From Robbsia betulipollinis (GTDB lineage Bacteria; Pseudomonadota; Gammaproteobacteria; Burkholderiales; Burkholderiaceae), in the NCBI RefSeq assembly GCF_026624755.1, contig NZ_JAPMXC010000001.1, positions 1,956,365 through 2,020,364 on the forward strand: 64,000 bases of DNA, written 5' to 3'. The position numbers and the translations under genes were made by a program. The stretch's first letter is position 1; each line of letters begins with the position of its first letter. Positions 1-8,566 of this stretch are shown piece after piece. Under the pieces are notes generated by a model. That model did no database searches. It saw nothing but the letters and a program-made list of their open reading frames with translations, and was not told the DNA's origin.

Positions 1-837
1 GGTGGCCGCGTGGAACTGGTCGTGCAGCAGGGCGTGCAGCCGCACCGCGTCGGTGGACGGGCGCGCCGCCGCCAGATCGCGGCCCAGCGCCTGCGTCAGC
101 CGGGTCAGCGCGGCGCGGGGGTCGGTGCCGCCGAAAGGACCCAGCAGCGTCTGCAGGGTGGCGGCCAGCGTGCCCTTGCCCAGCACCACGTCGCGGTAGC
201 CCGTCTGGAAGCGCCGGACGTCCGTGGCGGTGTCGCCGGACGCGCCGGCCACGGCGATCGTGTTCAGGTCGGCGCGGATCCATGGCCCCTGCGTCAGGGC
301 GAGATGCGCCGCGACATCGCGCAGCCGCTCGAGCGTGGCGAGGGCGGCTTGCCGGTCCTGCGGATCGGTGCGTTGCGCGAGACGCCGTTCGCCATGCCGG
401 AGCGCCTGCTGCAACAGGAGGAACTGGCCGCTCGGGTCGTGCGGATGGGCGTGCGTCAGACGCTCGCGCGGGCCGGGCGGACGGTTGCCCAGCAGGCCCT
501 CGATCAGTTCGCGCCGCAGACTGCCGTCGTCCTGCTTCGATGCATCGAAGTAGGCATCGATATCGTCGTCCGAGAGGTCCAGCCGCTCGTCGGCCCGGGC
601 GTCGTGCTCGTCGAGTTCGAGCATTTCGGCCGCTTCGGTGAAATGCAGGCTGATCTCTTCGGCGGCGTCGGCCAGCGACGGTGCCTCGGGCAGCAGCGCG
701 AGCGCCGCGCCGCGGTAGGTAGCGGTGGCGCCCGGCGCGTCGCCCGCGCGCGAAAAGACATCGGCGGCATCGGCGTCGCGGACGTCGTAAACAGGACTCC
801 CGGTACGGAAGCCCGCGTCGAATGGGATGGGTGCCAT
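1..837 (-). CDS. sctW: T3SS gatekeeper SctW (YopN/MxiC/BopN type), C-terminus beyond window
   Basis: The minus-strand frame is open from an ATG at 837 to the window edge (279 codons seen), so the gene is partial only because the window ends. The protein starts MAPIPFDAGFRTGS and continues with an acidic helical segment (EEISLHFTEAAEMLELDEH) followed by HrpJ/YopN-like helices (SLRRELIEGLLGN, LLLQQALRHGERR). SctW proteins sit at the cytoplasmic gate and enforce secretion of translocators before effectors. It is transcribed away from the translocon operon, and the 185-bp gap holds two divergent GGAAC-N16-TTAC motifs. Family assignment rests on the helical pattern and on position next to the translocon genes. 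The overlapping plus-strand frame (10-870) is a GC-rich shadow. Confidence 0.8.
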   Translation of the reverse strand, partial: MAPIPFDAGFRTGSPVYDVRDADAADVFSRAGDAPGATATYRGAALALLPEAPSLADAAEEISLHFTEAAEMLELDEHDARADERLDLSDDDIDAYFDASKQDDGSLRRELIEGLLGNRPPGPRERLTHAHPHDPSGQFLLLQQALRHGERRLAQRTDPQDRQAALATLERLRDVAAHLALTQGPWIRADLNTIAVAGASGDTATDVRRFQTGYRDVVLGKGTLAATLQTLLGPFGGTDPRAALTRLTQALGRDLAAARPSTDAVRLHALLHDQFHAAT

Positions 838-866
838 GGCAGCAGGGTGGAGAGTGACCGGAAGAA

Positions 867-891
867 GTAACCGGCGGGCGCGGGAAGTTCC
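867..891 (-). promoter_or_regulatory. Putative ECF-sigma promoter of sctW (GGAAC-N16-TTAC)
   Basis: On the minus strand GGAAC (891-887) is followed by exactly 16 bases and TTAC (870-867), about 30 bp before the sctW ATG. The same motif and spacing occur on the opposite strand at 940-964 and ahead of sctR and the sigma operon. A GGAAC -35 element is typical of HrpL-like ECF promoters. Promoter function is inferred. Confidence 0.6.
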
Positions 892-939
892 GTCGCGTGC
901 CGGCGGGGCGGGCGGCGGCGTCATGACGGCGGAGTCGAT

Positions 940-964
940 GGAACCGGCTGGCGATAGCCGTTAC
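940..964 (+). promoter_or_regulatory. Putative ECF-sigma promoter of the translocon/apparatus operon
   Basis: GGAAC (940-944), 16 bases, TTAC (961-964), 58 bp before the ATG at 1023. It forms a divergent pair with the sctW motif. It would drive the long operon 1023-12494, in which most genes overlap or nearly touch. Confidence 0.6.
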
Positions 965-1022
965 CGATGCTGCATGGTCCGTGGCCTTGTCGGCGGCGAC
1001 CCACGCGAAAGAGGACATGACC

Positions 1023-1460
1023 ATGGCGCAACGGCAGCAGACGGATCAGCAGGGCGATCGGGCCGATCGGGCCGATCAGGAAGCCGCCCGCCAACAGGCG
1101 AGCGCGGCGTTGATCGCGCGTGCCGAAGCCGTGGTGCGCGAGATCGAGTTCGACATGGACCGCGCCGCGCGCCATTGGCGTCGCGCGAAAATCGACATCC
1201 GCGCGGCGACGGCGAAACTGCATGCCGCGCAGGAGGCCGAGGCGCGGCGCCATTTCGAGGACGATCTGCGCGCAGCCGACCTCTATGCGGCCGAGGCGCG
1301 GGTCGTGCCGACGAGTGCATCGATGCGTGGGGCGATGCACTCGCCGATGGCTTCGCCAAGGGATTCCCCGATGCATGCACCGGTGAATACGCAGCACGAA
1401 AGCGATGCACCGACAACCGCCCGTAACGGGGCGCCGCGCAAGCTGCGCAACCTGGTGTAG
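1023..1460 (+). CDS. Unknown coiled-coil protein at the head of the T3SS translocon operon
   Basis: 145 aa. I chose the ATG at 1023 because AAAGAGGA lies 8 bases upstream; an ATG at 1017 and a GTG at 981 are in frame but badly spaced. Residues about 10-100 are highly charged and probably helical (ARAEAVVREIEFDMDRAARH), with a short RAD repeat near the N-terminus. The tail is Pro/Ser/Met-rich with repeated histidines and ends RKLRNLV. There are no membrane segments and no signal peptide. I do not recognise the family. As the first gene of the translocon operon it could be a small secreted regulator, a chaperone or a substrate. Confidence 0.6.
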   Translation: MAQRQQTDQQGDRADRADQEAARQQASAALIARAEAVVREIEFDMDRAARHWRRAKIDIRAATAKLHAAQEAEARRHFEDDLRAADLYAAEARVVPTSASMRGAMHSPMASPRDSPMHAPVNTQHESDAPTTARNGAPRKLRNLV

Positions 1461-1487
1461 GGCGGAACACTTCTCATCGAGGCCGAT

Positions 1488-2027
1488 ATGACGAGCATTC
1501 AAGACCTATCCGCTACCGCGACGGTGGATTTCTCTCCCGGAGAAAGTCTGGATACCTTGATGATGGAGGTACAGCTCAAGCGCGCGAACCTGCTGGAGGG
1601 CGAGCTGCGCACGCAGCTCCAGTCGGTACAGGACGCGAACGGCAAGATGTCGGCGCTCAACAGCGTGTCGGCGTTGATGAACCAAAACACCGCGCTGTTC
1701 AATACGACCGATACGAGCAAGGGCGTCGACAGCCTGAGTGCGGCGGATCAAGCAACCTTCAAAGCGAACACCGCCCAGATCCAGGCGATTTGCGAGGCCA
1801 ACGGCATCTCCACCACCTACGCGTCGAACGGCGATTCGCTGGGCGTGATGAACGCGAACATCACCACGCTGAAGAGCCAGGTGGATGCGACCAGCAATAT
1901 CCAGCAAACCGATCTGTTGCGCGTGCAGAGCCTGTCGTCGAACTATAACTCGGCGTTGACGCTCGCGTCGAATTTCCTGAAATCGATGAACGATGCGAAG
2001 AGCGGCATCACTTCCAGCATGCGCTGA
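1488..2027 (+). CDS. EspA/SseB/Bsp22-like T3SS filament (needle-tip) protein
   Basis: 179 aa, hydrophilic and Cys-poor. The N-terminal region SLDTLMMEVQLKRANLLEGE, followed by TQLQSVQDANGKMSALN, resembles the first helix of EspA, SseB and Bordetella Bsp22. The C-terminus is a second long helix (LLRVQSLSSNYNSALTLASN). This arrangement is expected for coiled-coil filaments that extend the needle and connect it to the translocation pore. GAGG precedes the ATG. It lies directly upstream of a SycD chaperone and the pore translocator, as in bsc and SPI-2-like loci. It is less GC-rich than its neighbours, common for secreted T3SS components. Identification is by motif and context. Confidence 0.75.
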   Translation: MTSIQDLSATATVDFSPGESLDTLMMEVQLKRANLLEGELRTQLQSVQDANGKMSALNSVSALMNQNTALFNTTDTSKGVDSLSAADQATFKANTAQIQAICEANGISTTYASNGDSLGVMNANITTLKSQVDATSNIQQTDLLRVQSLSSNYNSALTLASNFLKSMNDAKSGITSSMR

Positions 2028-2081
2028 CGGGCGGCGTGCCCGTGCCGCGTGTGTGCCATTTCCTTATCGGGACCTCATTTC

Positions 2082-2582
2082 ATGAATGCAGCAACGCTTC
2101 CCGGAAACGATTCGCGCGTCGAGACGCTGGCGCGCGAGTTGCCGGATTTGCTCGCCGGCGGCGGGACGGTCGGGACGCTGCTCGGCTATCCGCCCGAGCG
2201 GATCGAGGCGGCCTATGGCCATGCGCGCGCGCTTTACGAAGAGGCGCGGTACGAAGACGCGTTGAGTCTGTTCGCATTCTTGTCGTTCAACGACCATCTG
2301 GCGCCACGCTATCACTGGGGCCTGGGTGCCTGCGCGCAGGTGCTGGGCCGGCACGACGAGGCGATGCAGGCGTACGGGATGCTGGTCGCGATGGACATGA
2401 GCGACCCCGCGCCGATCTACCGGATCGCCGAGTGCCTGCTGGCGCTGGGCCGGCGCGACGAGGCGCGGGAAACCCTGGACGTCGTGGTCGCGCTTGCCGA
2501 CGAGGATACGACCGAACACCGCGCGCTGCGCCGTCGCGCGCAGGCCATGCTGGCGTTATTGAAAGGAGATGCCGCATCATGA
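2082..2582 (+). CDS. SycD/LcrH-type translocator chaperone
   Basis: 166 aa with three tandem tetratricopeptide-like repeats: YEEARYEDALSLFAFLSF, LGACAQVLGRHDEAMQAYGM and YRIAECLLALGRRDEARETL. This is the class II chaperone fold that binds the hydrophobic translocators in the cytoplasm before secretion. The stop codon overlaps the start of the pore-former gene (ATGA at 2579-2582), consistent with translational coupling to its client. A second paralogous chaperone lies at 4823-5425. It corresponds to a Bordetella BcrH protein. Confidence 0.88.
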   Translation: MNAATLPGNDSRVETLARELPDLLAGGGTVGTLLGYPPERIEAAYGHARALYEEARYEDALSLFAFLSFNDHLAPRYHWGLGACAQVLGRHDEAMQAYGMLVAMDMSDPAPIYRIAECLLALGRRDEARETLDVVVALADEDTTEHRALRRRAQAMLALLKGDAAS

Positions 2583-3880
2583 CCGTGCTTCGTTCCTCGA
2601 CCTTGCCGTCGTTTCCCGCGACGGGAGATGGCGCGGCGGATGCGACCGACGCCCCGACCACGGGATCGCCCGCCGCGGGATCGTCCACGCCCGCCGCGGG
2701 ATCGCCCGCCGCGGCGGACGCCACGCTGGCCGCCGCCCGCGCGGTGCTGGCGGCGCTCGCCGCGTCCGGTTTTCCCGGGCTGGAGGGAACCGGGGCCGGC
2801 GCGACGGGCGGCGACGGCCTCGACAACGCGAACGGTGCGCCGTCGCTCGCGCCGGCCAGCTTCGTCGGCAACGTGGAAGACGTTGCGCTGCTGTTGCAGA
2901 CCGCGCAGGACAACCTGTTGAACCAGCGGCTGGCCAGCGCGAAAAGCGCGATCGACGTGGCGAGCAGCAAGGCGGCCGTCAGCAACAAGGACCAGGCGCA
3001 GAAGGTCCAGGACTGGATCAAGAACAGCGAGAAGGCGCACAGGAAGCACAGCGGCATCATGGGCTGGCTGACCAGCATTTTCAAGGCGATCGCCGCGGTG
3101 GTCGGCGTGGTCGTCGCGGCAGTCGCGACGGTGGCGACGGGGGGCGCGGCGGCGCCGCTGCTGGCGGTCGCCTGCATCGGTCTGGCCAGCGCGACGATGA
3201 GCCTGGCGAGCCAGATCAGCGTCGCGGCGGGCGGTCCCGAATTGTCCCTGACGAAATTGCTCACGCAGGGCGGCACCAAGCTGTTCGAGGCACTCGGCAT
3301 GCGTCACGACGCCGCCGAGAAGGCCGGCGACATCTTCGCCGGCGTCGTGGGTATCGGCACCGGCGCGGCGTTGATCGATCCGGGCCTGGTCGGCACGCTC
3401 GCGACAGGCGTGGCGAAGTGCCTCGGCGCGCATGCCGACACCCTCGCGATCCTCAATGCGGTGGTGACGACGGTCGCGGTGATCGCGACCGCGATCGCGA
3501 TGGCGGCGATGGGCAATGTGGGCGGCGCGGCGAATGCGGCGGCAGCGGCCACGAGCACGGCAGTCAACACCGTGAAAACGGCCGGCGCGGTGATGGGCGG
3601 CATCGGCGGCGTAACACAGGGCGTGGACCAGGTCGTTCAGGGCGTGCAGACGCTGGACCGTGCGAAAGCGGAGAAGGCCGTCGGCGACGCGCGGGCGGAC
3701 ATGAAGGAGAACACCGCGACGCTGATGCGATTGCAGAGCCAGATGGAGCGGTCGCGCGACGAGATCAAGAAGGTCGTCGAGCAATTCCAGGCGGCGTTCG
3801 AGCGCCTGTCGGGGATGCTGGAAAACGCGTCGCAGACCAGTCGTCAGATCAACAGCAACTTCGTTCCGGCGGGCGCGTGA
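2579..3880 (+). CDS. sctE: T3SS major translocator (YopB/SseC/EspD/BopB family)
   Basis: 433 aa. The N-terminus is Ala/Pro/Gly-rich with repeats (PAAGSSTPAAGSPAA), followed by an amphipathic region, two hydrophobic hairpin segments (AIAAVVGVVVAAVATVAT and AVVTTVAVIATAIAMAAM) and a C-terminal coiled coil (RLQSQMERSRDEIKKVVEQF). This is the organisation of the pore-forming translocator that inserts in the host membrane. The ATG at 2579 overlaps the chaperone stop; a longer in-frame opening beginning upstream is the chaperone region out of frame and was rejected. Its partner translocator follows at 3936. Confidence 0.85.
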   Translation: MTVLRSSTLPSFPATGDGAADATDAPTTGSPAAGSSTPAAGSPAAADATLAAARAVLAALAASGFPGLEGTGAGATGGDGLDNANGAPSLAPASFVGNVEDVALLLQTAQDNLLNQRLASAKSAIDVASSKAAVSNKDQAQKVQDWIKNSEKAHRKHSGIMGWLTSIFKAIAAVVGVVVAAVATVATGGAAAPLLAVACIGLASATMSLASQISVAAGGPELSLTKLLTQGGTKLFEALGMRHDAAEKAGDIFAGVVGIGTGAALIDPGLVGTLATGVAKCLGAHADTLAILNAVVTTVAVIATAIAMAAMGNVGGAANAAAAATSTAVNTVKTAGAVMGGIGGVTQGVDQVVQGVQTLDRAKAEKAVGDARADMKENTATLMRLQSQMERSRDEIKKVVEQFQAAFERLSGMLENASQTSRQINSNFVPAGA

Positions 3881-3935
3881 CGGGCCGCACGGTGCCGTCG
3901 CCGCAGTATGTGGAACGCTCAGTAGAGGTCCGAAA

Positions 3936-4814
3936 ATGAACACCATCGATGCATCCCTCCGGCATGCGAGCCTGGCGGTATACCTGCCTTCCGACACCGA
4001 TGAGCAGGGCGCCGCCGACACCGCGACCTCGGTCGCGGCTGCACGGGGCATGTCCGCCTCGTCTGCTGTGCCGGACGCGCTGCTGCGGACGAGCGCGGTG
4101 CATCTGGGCCTGCTCGCGTCGCTGTCCGATGCCCCGGGCAACCCTGCCGCCACGCTGCCGCCGCCCGCCGCCGATGCCTTGTCGGCCGATGCGGGCACCG
4201 CGTTGCAGCGCGCCTTGTCGGCCAATGCGGACACCGGGACGCTCAGCGTGGACATTACCCAGTTGATGGCGTTGATGACGAAATTCGCGCAGGAGGTACG
4301 CACCGCCCGCAGCCAGGATCGCACGGCATCGCTCAATACGCAGATGCTGTCGCTGTCGCAAAGCGCGAACGAGATCCGCGAGGCGGCCGCGAAAAACTAT
4401 GCCGCGACGATGGTGCAGGGCGCGCTGCAGATCGGCGGCGGCGTGTTGCAGGGAGCAAGTGCCACCGTGTCGCTGGGCAGCACGAAGGCGGCGGTTGGCG
4501 CGGGCCTGCAGTCCGATGCGGGCCAGTTGCTTGCCGCGCGTGCCGGTATGCAGCAGGGCATGGGCAAATCGCTGAGCGAGAGTGTGTCGGGCATGGGCAC
4601 GATGGCATCGGGGGCACTGGTCCAGGACGCCAGAAATCACGATGCCGAGCAGGCGCAGGACGAGGCGATGGCCAAGCGCAGCGAGGCGAACGCCGGCACC
4701 GCGGGCGATGCCGTCTCGAAAATGGATCAGGTGATCGTCAGCCTGCGCGACATGGGCCGAACGATGAATCAGACGCGCAGCGACACCGCGGCCGCCGTGA
4801 TTCGCAACGTGTGA
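3936..4814 (+). CDS. sctB: T3SS minor translocator (YopD/SseD/EspB/BopD family)
   Basis: 292 aa. The N-terminal half is Ala/Ser/Pro-rich and low complexity. The middle contains DITQLMALMTKFAQEVRTAR and a moderately hydrophobic stretch (MVQGALQIGGGVLQGASATV) that may be the single membrane segment of YopD-like proteins. The C-terminus is helical (SKMDQVIVSLRDMGRTMNQT). It immediately follows the major translocator and precedes the second SycD-like chaperone, the standard place for this subunit. The match is by architecture and context, since these proteins diverge quickly. Confidence 0.75.
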   Translation: MNTIDASLRHASLAVYLPSDTDEQGAADTATSVAAARGMSASSAVPDALLRTSAVHLGLLASLSDAPGNPAATLPPPAADALSADAGTALQRALSANADTGTLSVDITQLMALMTKFAQEVRTARSQDRTASLNTQMLSLSQSANEIREAAAKNYAATMVQGALQIGGGVLQGASATVSLGSTKAAVGAGLQSDAGQLLAARAGMQQGMGKSLSESVSGMGTMASGALVQDARNHDAEQAQDEAMAKRSEANAGTAGDAVSKMDQVIVSLRDMGRTMNQTRSDTAAAVIRNV

Positions 4815-4822
4815 GACCGGTG

Positions 4823-5425
4823 ATGAATTCCCTTGCAATAAACGATGCCGACGGCGGTACGGACGTGAGTATGGACGCAAGCGCCGGCATGGACGCAAAC
4901 CCGGGCGCGGACATCGGTGCAAGCGTCGCGCGCCTGCGCGCGGCGCTCGCCGCCGCGCCGCTGAGCCAGCGCTACACGTCCGGCGAACTCGAAACGGTCT
5001 ACGCGTTTGCGCATGCGCAGCTCGCGCGCCGGCGTTTCGCCGAAGCGTTGCCGATCTTTGCCTTCCTCACGCAGTACGCGCCCACGGCATTGTCCTACCT
5101 TGACGGTCTGGGGTGCTGTCTGCAGCAGTTGGGGCGTCATGACGACGCGATCCAGGTCTATGCCTTCATCGGCATGCTCGCACCGGAAGCGCTCGACGCG
5201 AGCCTGCAGCTCGCGCACTGCCTGCTCGCGCAGCAACGGCATGAGGCCGCCCTCGGTTTGCTCGGGCTGCTGGCCCGGCATGCCGCCGCGCCTGGCGCGG
5301 CGCATCCCGCCAGCGCGCGCGCGGCGGGCTTGCTGGCGCTGCTCGGGCAGCCGCCGGCGGGCGGCGCGGCGGTCGAGAAGGCCGGCTGCCCGGCACGCGG
5401 CGCCGCCGAGCTGCTCCATGAATAG
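4823..5425 (+). CDS. Second SycD/BcrH-type T3SS chaperone
   Basis: 200 aa. After a variable N-terminus with Asp/Met/Ala repeats come TPR-like helices parallel to those of the first chaperone: AQLARRRFAEALPIFAFL, LGCCLQQLGRHDDAIQVYAF and LAHCLLAQQRHEAALGLLGL. It probably holds the second translocator or the filament protein. I place the start at the ATG 4823; a GTG at 4811 overlapping the previous stop is an in-frame alternative adding four residues. The 3' end overlaps the next gene by 8 bases. The Ala/Gly-rich C-terminal extension beyond the repeats is longer than usual for LcrH. Confidence 0.8.
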   Translation: MNSLAINDADGGTDVSMDASAGMDANPGADIGASVARLRAALAAAPLSQRYTSGELETVYAFAHAQLARRRFAEALPIFAFLTQYAPTALSYLDGLGCCLQQLGRHDDAIQVYAFIGMLAPEALDASLQLAHCLLAQQRHEAALGLLGLLARHAAAPGAAHPASARAAGLLALLGQPPAGGAAVEKAGCPARGAAELLHE

Positions 5426-5924
5426 CCTTATGCATAGCCCCACGAGTCTTCCCCTGAGCCGCCACGTACGTCACGCGGGCGATCGTGCGCGGAGCGAGCC
5501 GCGTACGCATCCACAGGATGAGCCGGATGAGCCGGGCGACGACTCCCTGACCGGCGCCGAAATCGGTTTGCTGACGGAAGTCGGTTTCCTGGCCAGCGCG
5601 GCGGGCGACGTCGAGCGGGCCGGCACGATCTTCACCGCCCTGATGGCCTTGCGGCCGCGGCGGGCGTTTCCGTATATCGGGCTCGCGCTCGCCTGGCTGA
5701 ACGCCGGCAAGCCGGGCGAGGCGGTGGCGGTGTTCGAGTGCGCGCCGCCGGTGGATGCCGCCGAGTTGCCCGATCTCGCGATCTATCACGCGCTCGCGCT
5801 GCAACTGGCGAGCCGCCTGGGGGAAAGCCGGCGGGTGCTGGCCGGCATCGATCCGGCCGGCGCATCGCCCGTCGTCAGGCGGCTTGCGCACGGCATGGGC
5901 GGCGATGCGACGGGGGCCGCATGA
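5418..5924 (+). CDS. Bcr4-like/SctG-like TPR protein, probable chaperone of the inner rod
   Basis: 168 aa (ATG 5418; ATG 5430 also possible). The first 45 residues are polar and disordered. Then come two or three TPR-like helical pairs: LLTEVGFLASAAGDVERAGT, YIGLALAWLNAGKPGEAVAV and IYHALALQLASRLGESRRVL. It lies between the second translocator chaperone and sctI, the position I recall for Bordetella bcr4, whose product has been reported as a chaperone of the rod protein BscI. YscG/SsaH-type needle chaperones have similar repeats and are the main alternative. It overlaps the genes on both sides, so it is part of the same operon. Confidence 0.65.
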   Translation: MNSLMHSPTSLPLSRHVRHAGDRARSEPRTHPQDEPDEPGDDSLTGAEIGLLTEVGFLASAAGDVERAGTIFTALMALRPRRAFPYIGLALAWLNAGKPGEAVAVFECAPPVDAAELPDLAIYHALALQLASRLGESRRVLAGIDPAGASPVVRRLAHGMGGDATGAA

Positions 5925-6391
5925 GCATGCCGATTTCCCTATCGTCGGGTGCCGCGGCAAGCGCGTCGCTCGCGCTCCCCGCGGTGCCGCCGCCCGCGTC
6001 CGCCGACGCGCATCTGGTGGCGCGCTTCGAGACCGCGCTGCAAGGCGCGCCGTCGGCCGGCGCGATGTCTGCGGATGCGGTCCCGGGTACCGTCAACGCC
6101 GCACCGGATGCGGCGAACGTCGTTCCCTCCTGGAACACCGCGGGCGTGGCGCCGGCATCGGGCACGCACGCCGGCGAGCGGATTCTTGCGACGCTGCATG
6201 CCTTCTCGACGGGGGCCGGCGATGCCTGGAACCGGATGACGCAGTTCGCGACGGTCGCGGGCGAGCCGACGATGGCGCACCTGTTGCAGATCGAGATGGG
6301 CGCGATGCAGGCGTCCGTGCAGTTCGACTATTTCGGCAAGATCATTTCCCGCTCGACCCAGAACATCGATCAGTTGATCAAGACACAATGA
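5921..6391 (+). CDS. sctI: T3SS inner rod protein SctI
   Basis: 156 aa. The N-terminal two thirds is low-complexity Ala/Pro. The C-terminal about 60 residues carry the conserved SctI signature: MAHLLQIEMGAMQASVQFDY followed by FGKIISRSTQNIDQLIKTQ, the helical segment that polymerises under the needle. It is longer than YscI or SsaI because of the N-terminal extension. ATGA overlap with the upstream TPR gene and 4-base overlap with sctJ. Confidence 0.88.
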   Translation: MSMPISLSSGAAASASLALPAVPPPASADAHLVARFETALQGAPSAGAMSADAVPGTVNAAPDAANVVPSWNTAGVAPASGTHAGERILATLHAFSTGAGDAWNRMTQFATVAGEPTMAHLLQIEMGAMQASVQFDYFGKIISRSTQNIDQLIKTQ

Positions 6392-7182
6392 ACCGCGCCG
6401 CAAAATGTCGCCCGGACCTGTTGCGGTGGATGATGCCGCGGATGGTGCTGCTGCTGGGCATGCTGACCCTGCTCGCCTCGCTTGCCGCCTGCGGCGCGCG
6501 CGTCGAGCTGATGGGCGCGGTGCCGGAGGACGAGGCCAACGAGATCATGTCGACCCTGCTCAACGCGGGCGTGTCCGTCGACAAGCGCATCGCGAAGGCC
6601 GGCGTGACCTTGTCCGTGCCGTCCGATCAGGTCTCGCGCGCGCTCGACGTGATGCGCGCGCACGGGCTGCCCCGCGAGCGTTTCACCGGCATGGGCAATG
6701 TGTTCCGCAAGGAGGGCCTGGTGTCGTCGGCGCTGGAAGAGCGCGCCCGCTACGTCTTCGCGCTGTCGCAGGAACTGGGCGAAACCCTGTCGCAGATCGA
6801 CGGCGTGGTGAGCGCGCGGGTGCATGTCGTCTTGCCCGAGCGCGGCAACATCAACGAGGCCGCGACGCCGGCCACCGCCGCCGTCTTCATCAAGCACAAG
6901 GCCGGCATGAGTCTGGATGCGCTGCAGCCGCACATCCGGCAGATGGTCGCCAACGGCATTCCCGGTTTGTCGGCCGACCACGTCACCGTCTTCATGGTCG
7001 CATCGCCCGCCGCCCCGGTGCCCGCCGCCATTGCGTGGCGCACGGTCCTCGGGCTGCATGTCGCGGCGGAATCGGTGCAGGCGCTGTGGTGCTGGATGGT
7101 CCTGGCTTTTGCCGCGACCTGCGCGCTGGCGGGTAGCCTCGGGTGGGTCTACTGGCGCGCCGCGCGCGCGTCCGGCCGATGA
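6388..7182 (+). CDS. sctJ: T3SS inner-membrane ring lipoprotein SctJ
   Basis: 264 aa. It has a lipoprotein signal (LLASLAACGARVEL, lipidation on the Cys) and then the two SctJ ring-building domains: ELMGAVPEDEANEIMSTLLN with VSVDKRIAKAG, then VSARVHVVLPERG, AAVFIKHKAGMSLDAL and IRQMVANGIPGL. A C-terminal transmembrane helix (MVLAFAATCALAGSLGWVYW) anchors it in the inner membrane. Orthologues include PrgK, YscJ and EscJ. Full length and intact. Confidence 0.95.
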   Translation: MNRAAKCRPDLLRWMMPRMVLLLGMLTLLASLAACGARVELMGAVPEDEANEIMSTLLNAGVSVDKRIAKAGVTLSVPSDQVSRALDVMRAHGLPRERFTGMGNVFRKEGLVSSALEERARYVFALSQELGETLSQIDGVVSARVHVVLPERGNINEAATPATAAVFIKHKAGMSLDALQPHIRQMVANGIPGLSADHVTVFMVASPAAPVPAAIAWRTVLGLHVAAESVQALWCWMVLAFAATCALAGSLGWVYWRAARASGR

Positions 7183-7925
7183 ACGCGCCGGTTCTCCTGG
7201 AGCTTGCACGGCGCGCGACGTGGCCGCCATCGGTCGCGGCACGTCTCGACGCGTTCGAGCGGCTCGCGTCGCATGACGTGCATCCATCCCGATGCGCGCA
7301 TCCTGCCGCGCAGACCGCGCAGACCGCGCAGACCGCGCTGGCGTCGTTCGGCGCATCTGGCCGGGCGATCTGGCATCGCCATCGGTCGCGGGCATTGCGC
7401 GCCGAGCAACCGCTGCTGGCGCGCGCGCTGCCGGCGACGTTGCCGGCGGATCTGCTGCGCCTGGTGCTGCTCGAGCCGGCGGCGCTGTCCCGTCTGGCCG
7501 ACGCGGGCGGCGTGGTGTTGCTCGCGCCGGGGATCGGCGCGACGATTGCGCGCGACGCGGTCGCCCTGCTGCGGCACGCGCTGGGGGAGCCGCTCTATCA
7601 ATTCGCGATCCATGCCGCGCGTACCCATCATCCGGGGCTCGCGGCAAGCCGGCAGTGGCAGGCCGAGGAGAGCGCGAGCCGCTTCGTGGCGCGGATCGCG
7701 CCCCTGGGCTGGTCGGTCATCGACGCCGCGCTCGGCGCGGCGGACCCGGGCGTGCTCGCGCGCGTCGCGCTCAAACGCGCGCCGGTTGCCGCCGACGCGC
7801 AAACGCTCGCCGTTGCGCCATCGCCGCTCCCGGCGTTCACCGCCCGCGAGGCGCTGACGCTGATCGACACCCTGCTTTCCCACTTCGAGCCCGCATGGTT
7901 TTCGTCATTCAACGCGATTCGCTGA
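7179..7925 (+). CDS. sctK: T3SS sorting-platform accessory protein SctK
   Basis: 248 aa, cytoplasmic and Ala/Leu/Arg-rich with no membrane segments. It starts by overlapping the sctJ stop and ends 31 bases inside sctL; the order J-K-L-N is that of Ysc/Bsc-type operons, where SctK connects the SctQ pods to the inner-membrane ring. Supporting text includes [20 protein letters not shown] and the C-terminal [19 protein letters not shown]. SctK is poorly conserved, so position carries much of the assignment. A 9-base tandem repeat encodes [10 protein letters not shown] near residue 45. Confidence 0.75.
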   Translation: MNAPVLLELARRATWPPSVAARLDAFERLASHDVHPSRCAHPAAQTAQTAQTALASFGASGRAIWHRHRSRALRAEQPLLARALPATLPADLLRLVLLEPAALSRLADAGGVVLLAPGIGATIARDAVALLRHALGEPLYQFAIHAARTHHPGLAASRQWQAEESASRFVARIAPLGWSVIDAALGAADPGVLARVALKRAPVAADAQTLAVAPSPLPAFTAREALTLIDTLLSHFEPAWFSSFNAIR

Positions 7926-8566
7926 ACCCCACGCGCGTGGCCGTCGCCGTCGATTCCGCCGCGCCCGTGCTCAAGGCGGGCGAGCATCGGCTGCTGGTGG
8001 ATGCGCGGCGCATCCTCGACGAGGCGGCGCGGCAGGCCGAACGCATCGTCGGCGAGGCGCGCGCGGTGCATGCCGCCGAACGGGCGCGGGGTTTCCGGGA
8101 AGGCAGCGAGGCCGCGCGGCTCGAACACGCCGAGCGGATGATCGAGAACGTCGGCCGCGCGATCGACTATTTCGAGCGGGTCGAGAAGGACGCGATCGAC
8201 CTCGTCATGGGCGCGGTGCGCAAGATCATCCACGATTTCACCGACGCCGAGAAGGTCGCGATCGTGGTGCGCGGCGCGCTTGCCGCGGTGCGCAACCAGA
8301 AGCAGATCACGTTGCGCCTGCACCCCGACGACGCCGCCACGGCGAAGCAGCGGCTCAACGATATCCTCGCCGGCTTTCCCGCGATCGGTTTCATCGACAT
8401 CGTCGCCGACGGCCGTCTCGCGCCCGCCGCCTGCATCCTGGAAACCGATATCGGTCTGGTGGAGACCAGCCTGGAAGGGCAATTGGGCGCGCTGCAGCGC
8501 GCGTTCCAGCAGGTGCTGGGCGAGCGGGGGGATGGCGCAGGCAGCCTCGCGGGCGGAGCGGCATAG
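7895..8566 (+). CDS. sctL: T3SS ATPase stator SctL
   Basis: 223 aa. The N-terminus is YscL-like ([12 protein letters not shown]), followed by a long charged helix ([20 protein letters not shown]) and the C-terminal domain that binds the ATPase ([50 protein letters not shown]). It is homologous to FliH and to the b/delta stalks of rotary ATPases and controls SctN. It overlaps sctK upstream and shares a base with the GTG start of sctN. Confidence 0.92.
   Translation: MVFVIQRDSLNPTRVAVAVDSAAPVLKAGEHRLLVDARRILDEAARQAERIVGEARAVHAAERARGFREGSEAARLEHAERMIENVGRAIDYFERVEKDAIDLVMGAVRKIIHDFTDAEKVAIVVRGALAAVRNQKQITLRLHPDDAATAKQRLNDILAGFPAIGFIDIVADGRLAPAACILETDIGLVETSLEGQLGALQRAFQQVLGERGDGAGSLAGGAA

Noticed and set aside
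10-870. 286-aa plus-strand ORF opposite sctW
   Set aside because: Its protein is Arg/Ala/Gln low complexity; the minus strand encodes a plausible SctW with normal composition.
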